Counted from the stretch's first letter, positions 1 to 11,175 are shown. The stretch is 64,000 nt of DNA from Limnephilus marmoratus (GCA_917880885.1 OU862928.1:37064962-37128961), one strand, 5' to 3'. Numbers and translations: made by a program. The notes: a model not told the origin generated them from the letters alone.

Positions 1-290
1 ACACATCTACCGGATCTGCCCTGATGATGGACTCTGCAACGATGTCCGAAACGTTGGCTAAAGAAGGAGGTAGCGCAACACGGCATAACACCCCAAAAAC
101 AAATAACGAAAATGCTTTTGGCCGTGAAAATCTTAAAACATTTTTTTTATTGATAACTTTTAACGCATGGATTCTTTGCAAGGCAGATGTCCCACATCTG
201 CCCTGATAATGCTATCTGAAATGTTGGCTAGAGATGGACACAGCGCAACACGGCATAATAGCCCAAAATAAATTACTTTAAGACAGCATA
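1..290 (+). repeat. Diverged tandem pair of a foldback-related repeat
   Basis: Two related units (about 10-120 and 185-275) both read 'ctgccctgatRatg..tccgaaacgttggct..gcgcaacacggcata'. The same sequence forms the right arm of the foldback at 16399-16568, and a scrap recurs near 33325-33400. The left edge is cut by the window start. No protein is supported. Class unknown. Confidence 0.6.
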
Positions 291-336
291 CAAGTCATAC
301 AATAATTATTAGTTGTGGAATTATGGCCACTTTGAA

Positions 337-660
337 AAGAATATTTTGGAAGCCGGGTATGGGTACCGCCGCCGTGGGAACCGTTTATTGGATAACCAAC
401 ACCTCTGCCATAGGTCACCCAAAAATGATTCGCTACGTTTGGTGACTTAACAAGGGAACTTTTATGGGGTGAGGTTTGTCCAGATCTCAAGAGAGGCTGG
501 TTGAGAGAGGCCTTTTTATCTTTCCAGCCGGACTCTCTCGACCCATCGCCTTGCACAGCAGTTCTTCCCTTCCTTAAAAGACCCTCCACACAGCATCCCC
601 TAAGAAATAGGCCCTGAGAGAAATTATTTTCTTGCTTCCTTTGTTGAGTTAATGTAAAAA
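337..660 (+). repeat. RepB copy 1 (SINE-like, LINE-tailed)
   Basis: It begins with the RepB head (GGGTACCGCCGCC, TTATTGGATAACCAACACC, ATAGGTCACCC). It ends with the RepB 3' end (CCCTCCACACAGCATCCCC, then GGCCCTGAG) and an A-run. The middle is deleted relative to 43692-44112. The second half of the 3' hairpin is decayed. Reverse-strand open frames across it are shadows shared by other RepB copies. Confidence 0.75.
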
Positions 661-661
661 A

Positions 662-1040
662 AAACCAGTGTGCTTTAGACCACACGACTGAAGTAAAACT
701 TTTTTAGCTCCATCTATATGATAGGAAGAGAGAAAGATAATGTGCGCGCGCACTGCTCTCTCTTGCTCCTACAGTGTAATACAGACAATAGGCCTGCACT
801 GTTTCTTAGATATACAAAACGTAACTGGCTATAAGAGAAAGAGAGAAAGAAAATGTGTGCTCGCACCTCTCTCTCTTGCCCCTACAGTAAAATACGAAAC
901 GTAACTCTCTCTCTTTCTATCTTCTCCCTCTCAACTACCATTCTCCTCGCTTTTCGTAACTCTCTCGTCACGCATTCACCAGATTACTCCCCAAGTCAAG
1001 CGTGCGTAGAGAAGTTTTACTTCAAAAGCAATAAAATTGT
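662..1040. repeat. RepF copy 1 with CT/GA-rich internal repeat
   Basis: It starts with gtgtgctttagaccacacg followed by GAAGTAAAACT and ends with AAGTTTTACTTC, so the ends are short inverted repeats. Internally there are two related blocks (GAGAGAAAGA..TGTGYGCGCGCAC..CTCTCTCTTGC) instead of the 18-bp minisatellite seen at 49157-49566. The 3' part (CCCCAAGTCAAGCGTGCGTA) is shared with the copies at 6400-6690 and 49077-49765. Confidence 0.65.
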
Positions 1041-1465
1041 TGCCAGTTTAAAAAAAGCACATCCTCGACAGTAAAATTATTATATCATCAAAGCATAAAA
1101 AATAATAAAACAACGGTTAAATATACAATTTAAAAATATTACTCTTGCCGGGCGAAAAGCCATTGTTAAGGGAAGTTTACCCTTACATTAATGGGGTTCC
1201 CACTGAATACAGTTTAATATGTGTTTTGAAAATATAACCAACTCATTCATTATTTTATATTTAGGTTCTGGAACTCTCAAAATATAATGAAAGTTTGCTT
1301 TTGAAATTTATTGTTTTTGTTTTGAGTGGAGTGTTTTTACGATTATTAGAAACCACGCACTGACAATGTGATTTTTTATAATTATTTTTACTTCATTTAT
1401 TGTACGAAATATCTGTCATCCATTTCAGTAGAAAAATTCTTATTTCAACATTCGTACAATTTAGA
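1041..1465. other. Unassigned AT-rich stretch
   Basis: No coding frame, recognised repeat or structured element seen. AT-rich sequence between RepF and RepB. Confidence 0.4.
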
Positions 1466-1710
1466 TATGGGTACCCCTGGAACCATTTATTGGATAACCA
1501 ACACCCTTGACATAGGTCGCCCCAAGCGGTTCGCTACGTTTGTTGACTTGGCAGGGGTTCCCGATTCCATGGGGTGAGGTTTGTCAAGGTCTTGGCAACG
1601 GATACTTTTGCCCACCTACTGCGAACGTGTGAAGAGTCCTGCTGGAGACTTTTTTACCTCTCCAGTCGGACCCTCTCGATCCACAGCCTTGCATCACAGT
1701 GGGGGGGACG

Positions 1711-2042
1711 AATTCAAACTGTTATTTATTTGTTACATGCCATGATGGGCTTATACATAATAGTTTATAAGTTGAGTATCAAACAATGAAGAAAATATAA
1801 TACAATGTGAAAAGTTAATACATAATGCAATGTAACAATAAAAGCATATAATAAAATAAAAAATACATAACATAATAAAATAAAAAATTCAAACTCTTAT
1901 TTATTTGTTACATGCCATGATGGGCTAATACATTATAGTTTATAAGTTGAGTATCAAACAATGAAGAAAATATAATACAACGTGAAAAGTTAATACATAA
2001 TACAATGTAACAATAAAAGCATATAATAAAATAAAAAATACA
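1711..2042. repeat. 175-bp tandem duplication in LINE 3' UTR
   Basis: The block starting AATTCAAACT at 1711 recurs at 1886 (offset 175 bp) with only a few substitutions. It contains TTATTTGTTACATGCCATGA and TATCAAACAATGAAG. Low divergence suggests a recent duplication or a family feature of this LINE tail. Confidence 0.85.
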
Positions 2043-2555
2043 TATGTATAAATGATAAGAAGTCTCACATTCAATATAAAAAAAATTTGCAGAAATTATG
2101 TAAATCTATTTGTGTCTAGAAGAATAAAAGTGATACAATATACACATTTAAACTGATTAGTTTAAAGATGAAATATATCATCTAGATTAAAATATTTATT
2201 TCCGAGACTATGAAGTCTCGGAAACGGAGAATTTTGATAAGCTAGTGTCCTGGTGTTATTGAAGTAAAATAGTAATAAATGTCGACATGATTTTTTGGGA
2301 ACATGGATATTGATAAACTGAAGTAATTCAGAACAGTCAATTTTGTAATGCAGTATTTTATGTAATAGTATTAAATCTGTGCTTATTCTTCTTTCTGAAA
2401 GTTTCAATGGAGACATTTTATCCAGGAGATAATTTTAATCAATGTTTAGTATAGGAATATGCAATTTATAGTTTATAAACCTTAGAAACTTCCGTTGAGT
2501 CTTTTCAATATTGTCTGAATGAATTTTGAAAAACGGAGACCATAACGTAAAGTTA
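1720..2555 (-). mobile_element. 5'-truncated jockey/CR1-like LINE in RepB
   Basis: Reverse-strand LINE 3' end inserted in RepB copy 2 with a probable 6-bp TSD, TCAAAC. It carries an RT C-terminus (2160-2555) and a 3' UTR that contains a 175-bp tandem duplication (1711-2042). The 3' terminus is rich in AAATAA. It is strongly 5' truncated. Confidence 0.7.
2160..2555 (-). pseudogene. RT C-terminal relic (jockey-like LINE)
   Basis: Two frames read on the reverse strand. The first has LWSPFF..IEKTQRKFLRF, matching the post-thumb 'WSP/WNP..IE.iQ.kFLR' block seen in the other LINEs here (41710-42480 and 45970-46498). The second has LKLSERRISTDLILLHKIL and a C-terminal tail. A stop or frameshift near 2430 separates them. 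Palm and catalytic motifs are absent because the element is 5' truncated. Family level is confident; clade is not. Confidence 0.75.
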
Positions 2556-2700
2556 TCAAACACACTGAGGTTCCAACCCCCGATTTCAAACCACCCCTCG
2601 AACCCTTTCTCATAAAAATACCCTCCGCACAGCATCCCTAAAAACCCTGAGGGATTTTTTCCTACGGCCTCCTGTATGGAACTAACGTAAAAAGAAAACC

Positions 2701-3299
2701 TATCGACGAATATTAACAATATTATCTCTATTTTCAGTTTTTTGTTCGGCATGATAAACATCGTACTGTACAGACCATAATAATAAAAACGTTTTCTATT
2801 ATAAAAATAGATTAGGAACTCAATATTTTCCTTAAATACGAACAGCCTACAGACTTTCTAATGTACAGAAATGTGGGAAGCTCTGATCTCGTTGAAAATA
2901 ATGACCGTCGTTAGAGGTCTAATGGTCCCAATTAGACGAAACCAAAATGGAAACTCAAAGCTCAGAAATAGCCCATGAGACTAAAGGATTATACTTAACT
3001 TTTCACCGCAGCAAATTGTTGAGTAAATTGATAACCCATTTTTGTTAATTGGTATCATTTACCAGACTGATGAGTTGTTGTTTTCTTGTCTTGGGGGCGC
3101 AATTAATCTTGTATGAAATGAAAAACATAATGTCGTTTGCTAAGTTTTCTAAATGATGATAAAAATCACTGCTTTTACATGGGTTGAGTTATTTCTTCGT
3201 GGTAATTGGTAATGGGTTCGATTCCTTTCAGTCTATCATGGGTAAAAAAAATATTATTATTACACAGAAAGAACTTACATAAAAAAAGTATACTTCCAT
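2701..3299. other. Unassigned stretch with one tRNA-like B-box
   Basis: No coding region seen. Around 3190-3250 the text aatgGGTTCGATTCCtttc resembles a pol III B box followed by an A-rich run, so it may be a SINE head relic. I see no matching A box that convinces. Confidence 0.3.
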
Positions 3300-3825
3300 G
3301 AACTATTGAAATAATGTACTTTTTGTAATTATTTTTTGATTATAAGTATTTATCATTTTTCGATCATGTATAAGTTAAATAAGAATGTTAAAAAAATCTG
3401 AAATATTAATATATTAGTTTGTAAGTGCGCAAATAAATACACCAACGGACCAATTTTCGTCAAGAAACACTTGTGCTTATATATTTTTTAATGATTTTAT
3501 TTAAACTAAAATTAAAATTCTAAAACATGCGACACCCAGATAATATATCGATATATTTTACTGCATGATTATTTGATTTGAAATGGGTGTGGTATAACAC
3601 AAAATCTTTTTTGAAAATTAAACAAATCTGCCAACGACCTACGGTATAACCTTATTATACTAACAATAAACAATTTTTCTCAAAATTTAAAACATGCGAA
3701 TTCTAGATAAAAGAACAATCTTTCGAAATCCATTTATATTTTTTTGTGGAAAAGAGTCAATACGTCTAAAATCTGATTTAAAAATGACATATTTCAGGTT
3801 TTCTCTGGTAATACCCTCATAAACG
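3300..3825 (+). mobile_element. RepD copy 1 (TTAA MITE, left-truncated)
   Basis: It shares the interior and right end with RepD at 20853-22004 (plus) and 47198-47917 (minus): the 'AATCTGCCAACGACCTACGG' and 'GAGTCAATACGTCTAAAAT' blocks, then CTGGTAATACCCTC. The next bases ATAAAC..TATAATGCTG match RepA at a position where intact RepA (near 63355) has TTAA on the corresponding strand. This fits insertion into a TTAA of RepA. Confidence 0.75.
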
Positions 3826-4172
3826 TATAATGCTGACCCTCTTTCTCACACACTAAATGTCAATGGTCCAAAATGAGACAAACAGTGAACGTATGTCTGC
3901 ACTCCTCCAAAGGAAAAATACAATAACTATAATAAATCTCCCTCACACGTATAAAGAAAATGAAACGCAATTCTCGGATGTAAGTGGAAAGTAAGAAAAT
4001 CACAATAAATATAAATTCGTTCACAACGCCATCTCTGATACTGACAAAAACAAAACACGGGCAGTTGCGCATCGATAATTGCTTCATTGTGTAATTTTTA
4101 ACTGAAAAACAACTGAATTTAATTCAGTTAATAAGTTAACACAGCAGTTATTGATTCTGAGGCCGTACGAAG
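3826..4172 (-). repeat. RepA copy 1
   Basis: Reverse complement of the 63000-63350 part of RepA. From 4172 downward it reads CTTCGTACGGCCTCAGAATC, then the block encoding MKQLSMRNCPCFVF, then the agaaagaggg..cagcattat block. It is truncated where RepD inserted. A short frame (3860-4087) is aligned with the one at 63081-63329, but both end differently. Confidence 0.75.
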
Positions 4173-5220
4173 TAAATAAATAAAATAATTGACGTAATGC
4201 TGAAGGGGTTTGTAAAAATTGATATTTACATAATCATCGAAATCCCAACTTGTTATCAAACAGAAAATTTTGAATCCGCATCAATTCCCACTTAACGGAA
4301 CTTTGGCAATTTAGTTTCACTCAGTTTCAAGTGTTTGATGTCTGCCGACGACGTTACACAGCGACCTGAATGGGAGACGGGCAGGGGGAGGGTGGGGTAG
4401 GTACTCTATTTGCAGAGCAAATTCTAGTTCCCGACTGCACCGTCAGAGCTGCAGCACTTATGGAGTACTTCCGCTTCCGACAGGCTGTGTTTGAAGAAGC
4501 CTTTTAATAATTATTCTGCCGGTTGCCTTTGATTTCAGCGTTTACGGAGTTATAGATGTATTTCGACAGGGATTTCATTTCAATTTAATTTGACTTTATT
4601 TTTTCTATTTATCTTCGCATTGATTAACGAGTGCATTTAGTAAACATTTCAAAGAAAAATGACGGCAACATTTAACGGGAAAAATGTATGTTTGATCTTT
4701 GAAAATAGGATGCAATGACGTATTTTAATAAGTATGTGATTAACTACTAATGTATTGCTGTTATGTTGCTCAACTGTTTCATGATATTTAAAAAATTATA
4801 TATTTTCTTATTCCACTGTTTTTCATTCGATTCTGAATTATTTTCAACATTTACATATCACAATGTTGGTAGGTATGTTATATGTTGATATATGTGTATG
4901 TTATTGCTATGCTACTGCGTTTATGATTATTTCATTTGGTGTTGTAACTAATCTGTGGAACTAATCTCCCGCTGACAAGCTACTTTCGTAGCTTAGTGGG
5001 TAATAAATTCCAATTGTATGAAACTTTTACACAATAATAACACGTTTTTCAAAGATGCATGACAAGGGTTGGAATGACTTTGAGAGCTGGAAAATGTTTT
5101 TTTAAATTGTCCTGTAAATTCCAGAAAGAAAAGAATGCAAATTTCATGATGCCAGAGCACTTAATTTTACACTAACCACTAATTATTATATTGGTAACCC
5201 GACAGTTGATTCGCCGACAA
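4173..5220. other. Unassigned stretch, GC-richer patch at 4330-4510
   Basis: Mostly AT-rich, without recognised repeats. The patch at about 4330-4510 (GACGACG, GGGAGACGGGCAGGGGGAGGG) is richer in GC than its surroundings. No coding frame or promoter motif that I can defend. Confidence 0.3.
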
Positions 5221-5998
5221 TAGGCCACTTGCATCACATTTAAAAAAAAAAATCCGGTTTAGCCAAATATTCTAAGACATCCTGTATTTTTTTTAATCGT
5301 ATTTTTTATAAACCGGAAAGACGGGACATAATTTTATAGGTGCGAAAAAACGATAATTACATAGCCGAAAATCATTTAAAAAAAGAACGTTTTCCACATG
5401 AATGGCACAGGAGAATAACGAGGCATACCAAAAATATTAAATTTCATAAATATTTTTTTCCTTGATCCATCTTATTGATCATAAATCATTATAATGTTCA
5501 TCGTCTATATTACTAAATCAAATGTAATATACTTTTACTTGTAAATTATAATAATAATAAGAATATTATAAAATTCGATTTGGTTAAAAACCGCACAATT
5601 ATCATTATATCTCTAAAACACGTACCGACAACGTAAAATGTACGGGGTTCTCTTCACAACATCTGTCAAAAAATCAAACCAAGTGATAAGTTCGCAGAGA
5701 ACAAACAATAAATCTTGTGAACGTTAAATGTCAAATTCAAAAATTCGCCTGAAATCAAAGTGATGCCATATAAAAAAAATAAATCATTGTGGAATTTTAT
5801 AAAATTAATAGGAACATTTTCGGCGACGGGACATTTTCATGTAGTGACGTCACGAGCTCAAATAATGGATTTATTTATTTAAAAATAAAAATAAAACTGT
5901 ACATTTCTAAAAATTTACTAACATTTTCGTAATCTTAGTAAAAAAATCTATCCAGACGATTTTTTGCAAGTCGTTATGAAGTCCATGCAAGTGGCCTA
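5221..5998. mobile_element. TA-flanked MITE (Tc1/mariner-like)
   Basis: Perfect 12-bp terminal inverted repeats GGCCACTTGCAT (5223-5234) and ATGCAAGTGGCC (5985-5996), each flanked by TA (5221-5222 and 5997-5998). The interior is AT-rich and non-coding. TA TSDs are typical of Tc1/mariner-type transposition. The superfamily is inferred from the TSD only. Confidence 0.65.
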
Positions 5999-6009
5999 TT
6001 GGCCCCTCG

Positions 6010-6260
6010 AATTGATATCTCTACATATTATTTATTAAAGTTCTCTGTCTGTCTGTCTGTTCGCGATAAACTCAAAATCTAATGAACGGATTTTCATGCG
6101 GTTCTAACCAATATATGGAGTGATTCATGGGGAAGGTTTTTGTATATAATTTGTCAAGGTTTTGGGTAAATTGGTTGAAATATATATCTAATATGTAAAG
6201 GTTACAGGCTGTTATATACAGTATACAGACAAGCAGTTTTATACTTGATGCATTTGAATG
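6010..6260. repeat. Probable dispersed repeat fragment
   Basis: It contains (TCTG)4 followed by TTCGCGATAAACTCAAAATC and GAACGGATTTTCATGCGG, a block I recognise as a common dispersed sequence in insect genomes. There is only one copy in this window, so the call rests on recall. Confidence 0.4.
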
Positions 6261-6399
6261 AAAATATTTTTAATACCTTTGTTATTCGGCGGAACTTTCT
6301 CATGCACACCCCGTTGGCGTCACTTAGTTATTTTTACGTAGGTAGGTATAACGTATTTTCCCTAAAACGACTGCATATTGCCAACATTGTATCTACGAT

Positions 6400-6690
6400 C
6401 TTGGGGTGACCTACTACCTTGGGTTGACTTACGACTTTGGGGTGACCTACGACCTTGGGTTGACCTACGACATGGGGGGGACCATCCTTATCATTATACT
6501 TATCACTCCCCAAGTCAAGCATGCGTAGAGGCCCGACCGTTCGCCAACAATCGATCACCGTTCGCATCGATTACCGTTCGCATGATATTTTTCGTAACAA
6601 TTTCCACTTTTCGTAACGCATTCATCAGCTTACCCCCCAAATCGAGCGTGCGTAAAGAAGTTTTACTTCAAAAACCAGTCAGTAAAAGAA
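6400..6690. repeat. RepF copy 2 with short 18-bp minisatellite
   Basis: About four degenerate 18-bp units (GACCTACGACCTTGGGGT-like, 6403-6480), then ATCCTTATCATTATAC, CAAGTCAAGCATGCGTAGAG and a tail ending GAAGTTTTACTTCAAAA. Same order as 49157-49765. Open frames on both strands come from the 18-bp periodicity. Confidence 0.75.
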
Positions 6691-7388
6691 AAAAGATTAA
6701 ATGGTAGACAGTTTTCAGCAAGACAAACAAAGCCAAAGTGATACTTACTGAAACGTTTTTTGAAATTTCTCTAAGAATAAGGATATTTGAAATACTAAAA
6801 TATTGTAAAGCACAATTTTTACAAAAGCAAAGAATGGAAACGTTTTCACTTTGAACCTAAATGCAATTAGTGCATTTTAATTGGTGCAAAACCCGTTTTC
6901 ATTCATAAATACTGCGACAATTTCCTTTACAATTGTTTTGAATAGCACGACGGAGGTTTACAGCAGTATTGAGTGGTAGGTAATTCAATTGAGATTTTAG
7001 TTTTAACATAGGGCAACCTGGGGCGTAACGGGGTACCGGGGCAAGACGGGAAAAGGGCGGGGCTCTCTACGGATGACAGAAACACGTGAACTTCGCACAT
7101 AAGTTCATTTCTCTATGCTGTGCTATAAGGATCGACAGCTGTTATTGTGAGAGCGATTTTAGTTTGAATTTTACTGTATATCGGTGAAAAAGCTTGCTAT
7201 TTCAATTATTTTCTCTACGACACCACTGTTATTAAACTATCCACTATTCTTTATTAAAAAATTAATATTATACATTTGTTTCAAATTTCTTTTGATTGAT
7301 TAAAAGTGTTATGATAACTCAAGGTCATCAAATATAAATGAATAAAATTTCTTCTAACACAGCAAACTTATTTTGTGGCACCATTTTG
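6691..7388. other. Unassigned stretch
   Basis: No gene seen. 7010-7070 is locally GC-rich (GGGCAACCTGGGGCGTAACGG). The rest is AT-rich and unassigned. Confidence 0.3.
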
Positions 7389-7575
7389 ATTTAAATTAAT
7401 AAATTACTTCGTTTTTACCACTTTTATTATTTACAAAACCAACATGTCTCGTGAGCAATGCTCACTTCTTCAGGGTATCAATAAAAAACCCTGAAGAAGT
7501 GAGCATTGCTCACGAAACATGTTGGTTTTGTAAATAATAAAAGTGGTAAAAACGAAGTAATTTATAAATTTAAAT
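7389..7575. repeat. Near-perfect 187-bp palindrome
   Basis: Arms 7389-7475 and 7489-7575 (87 bp each) are reverse complements with only about two mismatches, around a 13-bp loop. The right arm carries a hammerhead-like core. In the left arm the conserved GAAA is mutated to GAGA. High arm identity suggests a young inverted duplication or an active foldback. Confidence 0.9.
7485..7529 (+). ncRNA. Hammerhead-like ribozyme core
   Basis: CTGAAGA (7491-7497), an extra A, stem II GTGAGC/GCTCAC closing ATT, GAAA (7514-7517), a possible 2-bp stem III (AC/GT) and U at 7523. Stem I is AAAACC (7485-7490) with GGTTTT (7524-7529). This fits the CUGANGA..GAAA..UH consensus, with predicted cleavage after 7523. 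The extra A before stem II and the tiny stem III deviate from canonical ribozymes. Minimal hammerheads are known in Penelope-like and other retroelements. Activity untested. Confidence 0.5.
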
Positions 7576-8049
7576 GAATATATTTTTTTTAATTGCAAAC
7601 ATAAAAAATTTTTAAAAATCGGTCACCTTACGTTTTTTCGAACTAAAATTAGTGATAACAAAATAATTAAAAACACAAACATTTTATTACACAAATACAT
7701 TATAAATTTTATCCTAATATCACTTTTTTACGTTTCATGCAAAAAATTAATAAAATTTTCACAAAATTTCCCAATTGTAATTTTTAATTGAGGTTGTAGA
7801 CTTTATAATAAAGGAGACTTTTTAATAAAGTTGTACATTTTTACTTTTTTGTTGCTAACTTTTCAATTTGAATATAAAACGTTGTGGTTTTTCTTTCTAA
7901 CACCGTTTAGATCGTATTTCTTACTGCGATAGTAACGGAGACACGAGAATTTCTACGACACCTAGTGAGGTTTTCCCAAAAGTGAATAAATGACTGAGAC
8001 ACAATGGGGTGTACTCCGTTCCGGACTGAATAAGAAGGATCTATTAAAA
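7576..8049. other. Unassigned AT-rich stretch
   Basis: Nothing recognisable. No coding frame longer than noise. Confidence 0.3.
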
Positions 8050-8340
8050 AGACACAAAATATCAAGGAAGTGAAAGGAGAAATAAAGAAACCAAAAATTA
8101 ACGTTTAAAAGTAAAGAAAACTAATCCAAAACATTGAAAATAAACCCAAAAGGATGAAAACAAACCAAAAAGAAATAAAACAAACTCCCAAAAGAGTGAA
8201 ACTACCCAAAATAATGAAAACAAACACCCAAAAGAATGAAAATAAACCCAAAAGAATGAAAATAAACCCAAAAGAGTGAAATCAAACCCCAACATACCCA
8301 TAAAAATTAAAACAAACCCTCAAAAGAAAGAAAAACAAGA
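8050..8340. repeat. Degenerate purine-rich minisatellite
   Basis: Repeated imperfect units like AACCCAAAAGAATGAAAATA (about 20-23 bp), asymmetric in strand composition. The reverse-strand frame rich in F, W and L is an artefact of the repeat. Confidence 0.75.
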
Positions 8341-8501
8341 GAATGAAAAAAATGACCTAACTGAATCGGACGTAGAGAATTATCACATAATTTTGCCATA
8401 AGAAATTTTATTCTATATTTGAAATATGTATTTCAATTGTTTAAAGGTTACAGTTTTGGGTTAGAACTGAATATTATTTTTTTTTAATATATGCTCATAA
8501 T

Positions 8502-9075
8502 CAAAAATAACGCATTGAATGAAAATCTTTATTTTGCTGAAACGAAACCAGAGAAGGTACAGAGTAATTATTGTATAATTGGGATGCAATTTAAATGATA
8601 GATGGGATCCTTCGGTTGAAATCAAATGCCGCATTGAGCAAGCTCGTGCAACCTTTGTCCGCTCGTAAAGGATGTTCTGCAGTCATGATCTCAACCTTGG
8701 ATTACGAATGCGAATGGTCAGATGCTACGTGTTTTCGATAATATTTTGTGGAATAGAAGCATGGACGCTTACTGAAGAACTAATTAGGCGACTTGAGGCA
8801 TTCGAGATGTGGATCTACAGAAGAATACTTAAAATATGCTGAATGGACAGGGCTACGAATTAAGATGTTATGGTTCGGATGAATAAAGAACTATAAAAAT
8901 CCGAAAACTATCCGGAAGACGGGGTCCTGGAAGAAGGAAAACATCATGGCTGAAAAACCTGAGACAGTGGTTTGTCCAGTCTACTGTAGAGCTGTTCCGG
9001 GCCGCAGTAAACAAAGTCTGCATAGCCAACATGATAGCCAACCAGTTGAACGGACAGGGAACAAGAAGAAGAAAA
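8502..9075 (+). mobile_element. 5'-truncated LINE, RT C-terminal relic
   Basis: Same family as 12569-13231 (opposite strand). It starts with CAAAAATAACGCATTG like that copy and ends in a GAA-rich tail. It encodes pieces such as LEAFEMWIYRRILK and SWLKNLRQWF, with stops. It lacks about 80 bp that the other copy has between the 'MNKE' and 'GRRGPGRR' codons. It keeps five A's at the site where the other copy has lost one. Confidence 0.8.
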
Positions 9076-9944
9076 TTGTTTAAACTTCTTATGGTTAATC
9101 TAGACAAGTCAGACTACTTTTTTAAAGAAGCTTTTCCATTTTCAAGAAAGCATTACTTAATCACTTAACTACCTACACAACAAAATGTCCAGAGATTGTT
9201 CACGGGTCTGTGCTAGAGAATACGGGTATAAATAACATCACTTAATGTGAGGGAGAATGTACGCTGATATAACTTCGTTCACATAATATGTTATTTACAT
9301 CATTATGAAGTCTTGCAATTATTAACTCGTTAAACTGCGAACTTCCATCTAATGGATAATCATTCGACATTTTCCGTTCCTATCTAGGAAACGTTGGCCC
9401 AAGTTGCGATGCTTTGCAGTTTATTATAGGTTCATTAGGGAGAATTTGTAATAGATACTCGACGAGAAATTTGTAATTATTTATTAATTTATTTATTTTA
9501 GGGAAATCAACAGTTTACAGTTTCATTAATTTATACATGTTTAATTTACCTAATTGAGAAACCGATTATAGATTTCGTCATTATACTATAATATTATGTA
9601 TCTAGAAATTATTAATTAACTCAAGCTGAAATCTTACATACAACCAGTGGCGGCCGCTGCCCTGAAAACGTGGTGGTTCTCTGATAATCCGTAACTATGA
9701 GATAACGATTACTAAGCAACATTAGGTAAAAATGATCCCACTAATCTTATTTGGAGAGAAGATCTATTTTAAGCTGTTTTCGAAGTGCGAAAACTTCTAC
9801 ATATCGCTTTTTAATTAAAATTTTTATTTTTAGGTACTAAGAAAATAAAAACACAATACTATTTTTTCGTAAATAAATATTAATTTTGAACCCAAAAAAC
9901 TCTGTTTTTTACAATGTTTAATTAATTTTATTTTATATTTCATA
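9076..9944. other. Unassigned AT-rich stretch
   Basis: No recognised gene or repeat. Confidence 0.3.
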
Positions 9945-9969
9945 AAATAAAATAAATTTGAAAGTAGTG

Positions 9970-10203
9970 TAAGAAGAATATACGACGCAAATGTGAATGG
10001 TAGAAGAAGTCGGGGACGCCCGAGGAAGACATGGCACGAGCAAGTGAATCAGATATTTGAGTCGGGCCATGTCGAAAGTCGGAATAATAGAAGAGAACAT
10101 ATGAGACGATGTATGAATGTGAGTGAGGCAAAGACTGTGTGCCAAGACCGAGTTATTTGGCGGTCCGTCCTCTCTGCCTACCCCTGTGGGGAAACGGTGT
10201 GAT
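9970..10203 (+). pseudogene. C-terminal relic of a LINE endonuclease-RT
   Basis: The frame reads SRGRPRKTWHEQVNQ..CQDRVIWRSVLSAYP and ends at a stop after GETV. The 'GRPRKTW' plus 'A/CxDRxxWR' pairing is the usual very C-terminal signature of RTE-like endonuclease-RTs in insects. Catalytic regions are missing. Boundaries and TSD not resolved. Confidence 0.65.
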
Positions 10204-10869
10204 GGTTGGTTAGTTAGTTTTATATTTCATTTTAAACAGGATACAAACAGTATTTATAAACAATGTATAAACAGCACGAGGGCAAAATTGTCAAAGTTAC
10301 CTATAAAAAAATTGTATTCCTTAATAATCAGCGTTTTATAATTTAAAACACCAATCAATAAAAAAGCAAATATATGTACATTTAGGTATTTGCTGTACCT
10401 TTTGATTAAAAAAAGAATTATTCAGTTGTTGGATGCAGGTTAATTAACACAGGTTTATGGCATCTACGGGGAAGGTTTTGATAAATTTTTGTACTTTTTG
10501 TGAAGTTATTTTGATGATGCAACTCACAAAAATATTACAGATATACAGACTCGACAAACGTTGTTTTACCATATAAATGTTTTTCTATTGAATATTTTGA
10601 TTGTTAAATAAAAAATAATTAATGTATTGTAAGTGTGGAGGGATGGGCTCTATGATAGAAAGGGGAATGGAGCGCTGTAGACGATGATCGCCGATAAAAA
10701 CAAAAAAACACCAACCATTCATTTTCTCAATTCAATGCATTTCATTAAAGTAACGGACATATTCATTGTTTGATCTCTTGAAGTGAAAACAAAGTAATAT
10801 ATAAGCGTAGCGCCATCTGTCATTCAACAACATAAATAATTTCGTTTTGTTTGAAACAATTTTGAAGGC
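10204..10869. other. Unassigned stretch with a small repeat scrap
   Basis: About 10545-10600 reads 'GACAAACGTTGTTTTACC', resembling a widespread insect repeat that begins GACCCGGCAAACGTTG. The remainder is unassigned and non-coding. Confidence 0.3.
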
Positions 10870-11175
10870 GGTAATGGGTACCTTTATTGGATAACCAACA
10901 CCTCTGCCATAGGTCACCCCAAGTGGTTCACAACGTTTGGTGATTTAGCAGGGGTGCCCAGGTTCATGGGGTGAGGTTTGTCTAGGTCTTGGAGGCGGAT
11001 GACCAGGACACACTGAACCCCAGATTCCTACCCACCCCTTAAACCCTCTTCCTTCCCAGAACTCTCCCCTCCTTCCTTTCCTTTAAAAAAACCCTCCACA
11101 CAGCATTCCCAAAGATGACATAGGCCCTGAAGGAAATTATTTTTCTCAGGGCCTCCTGTGTGGAGCTCATGTAAA
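10870..11175 (+). repeat. RepB copy 3
   Basis: RepB head (truncated: GGGTACC then TTTATTGGATAACC), middle, and complete 3' end CCCTCCACACAGCATTCCC..GGCCCTGAAGG..CTCAGGGCC..CTGTGTGGAG, then an A-run. Both stems of the shared LINE-J1/RepB 3' hairpin are present. Confidence 0.85.

Larger units (their letters stand above)
1466..2700 (+). repeat. RepB copy 2, split by a LINE insertion
   Basis: The RepB head and middle (1466-1719) and the RepB 3' part (2556-2700, ending CCTCCTGTATGGAACTAACGTAAAAAG) are separated by a reverse-strand LINE. TCAAAC is present at both junctions (1714-1719 and 2556-2561). Joining the halves would give the continuous order seen in other RepB copies. The LINE is therefore younger than this RepB. 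Confidence 0.75.

Noticed and set aside
278..685. 135-codon reverse frame
   Set aside because: Covers RepB copy 1 antisense; equivalent frames are broken in other RepB copies, and part of it comes from the adjoining A-run and RepF.
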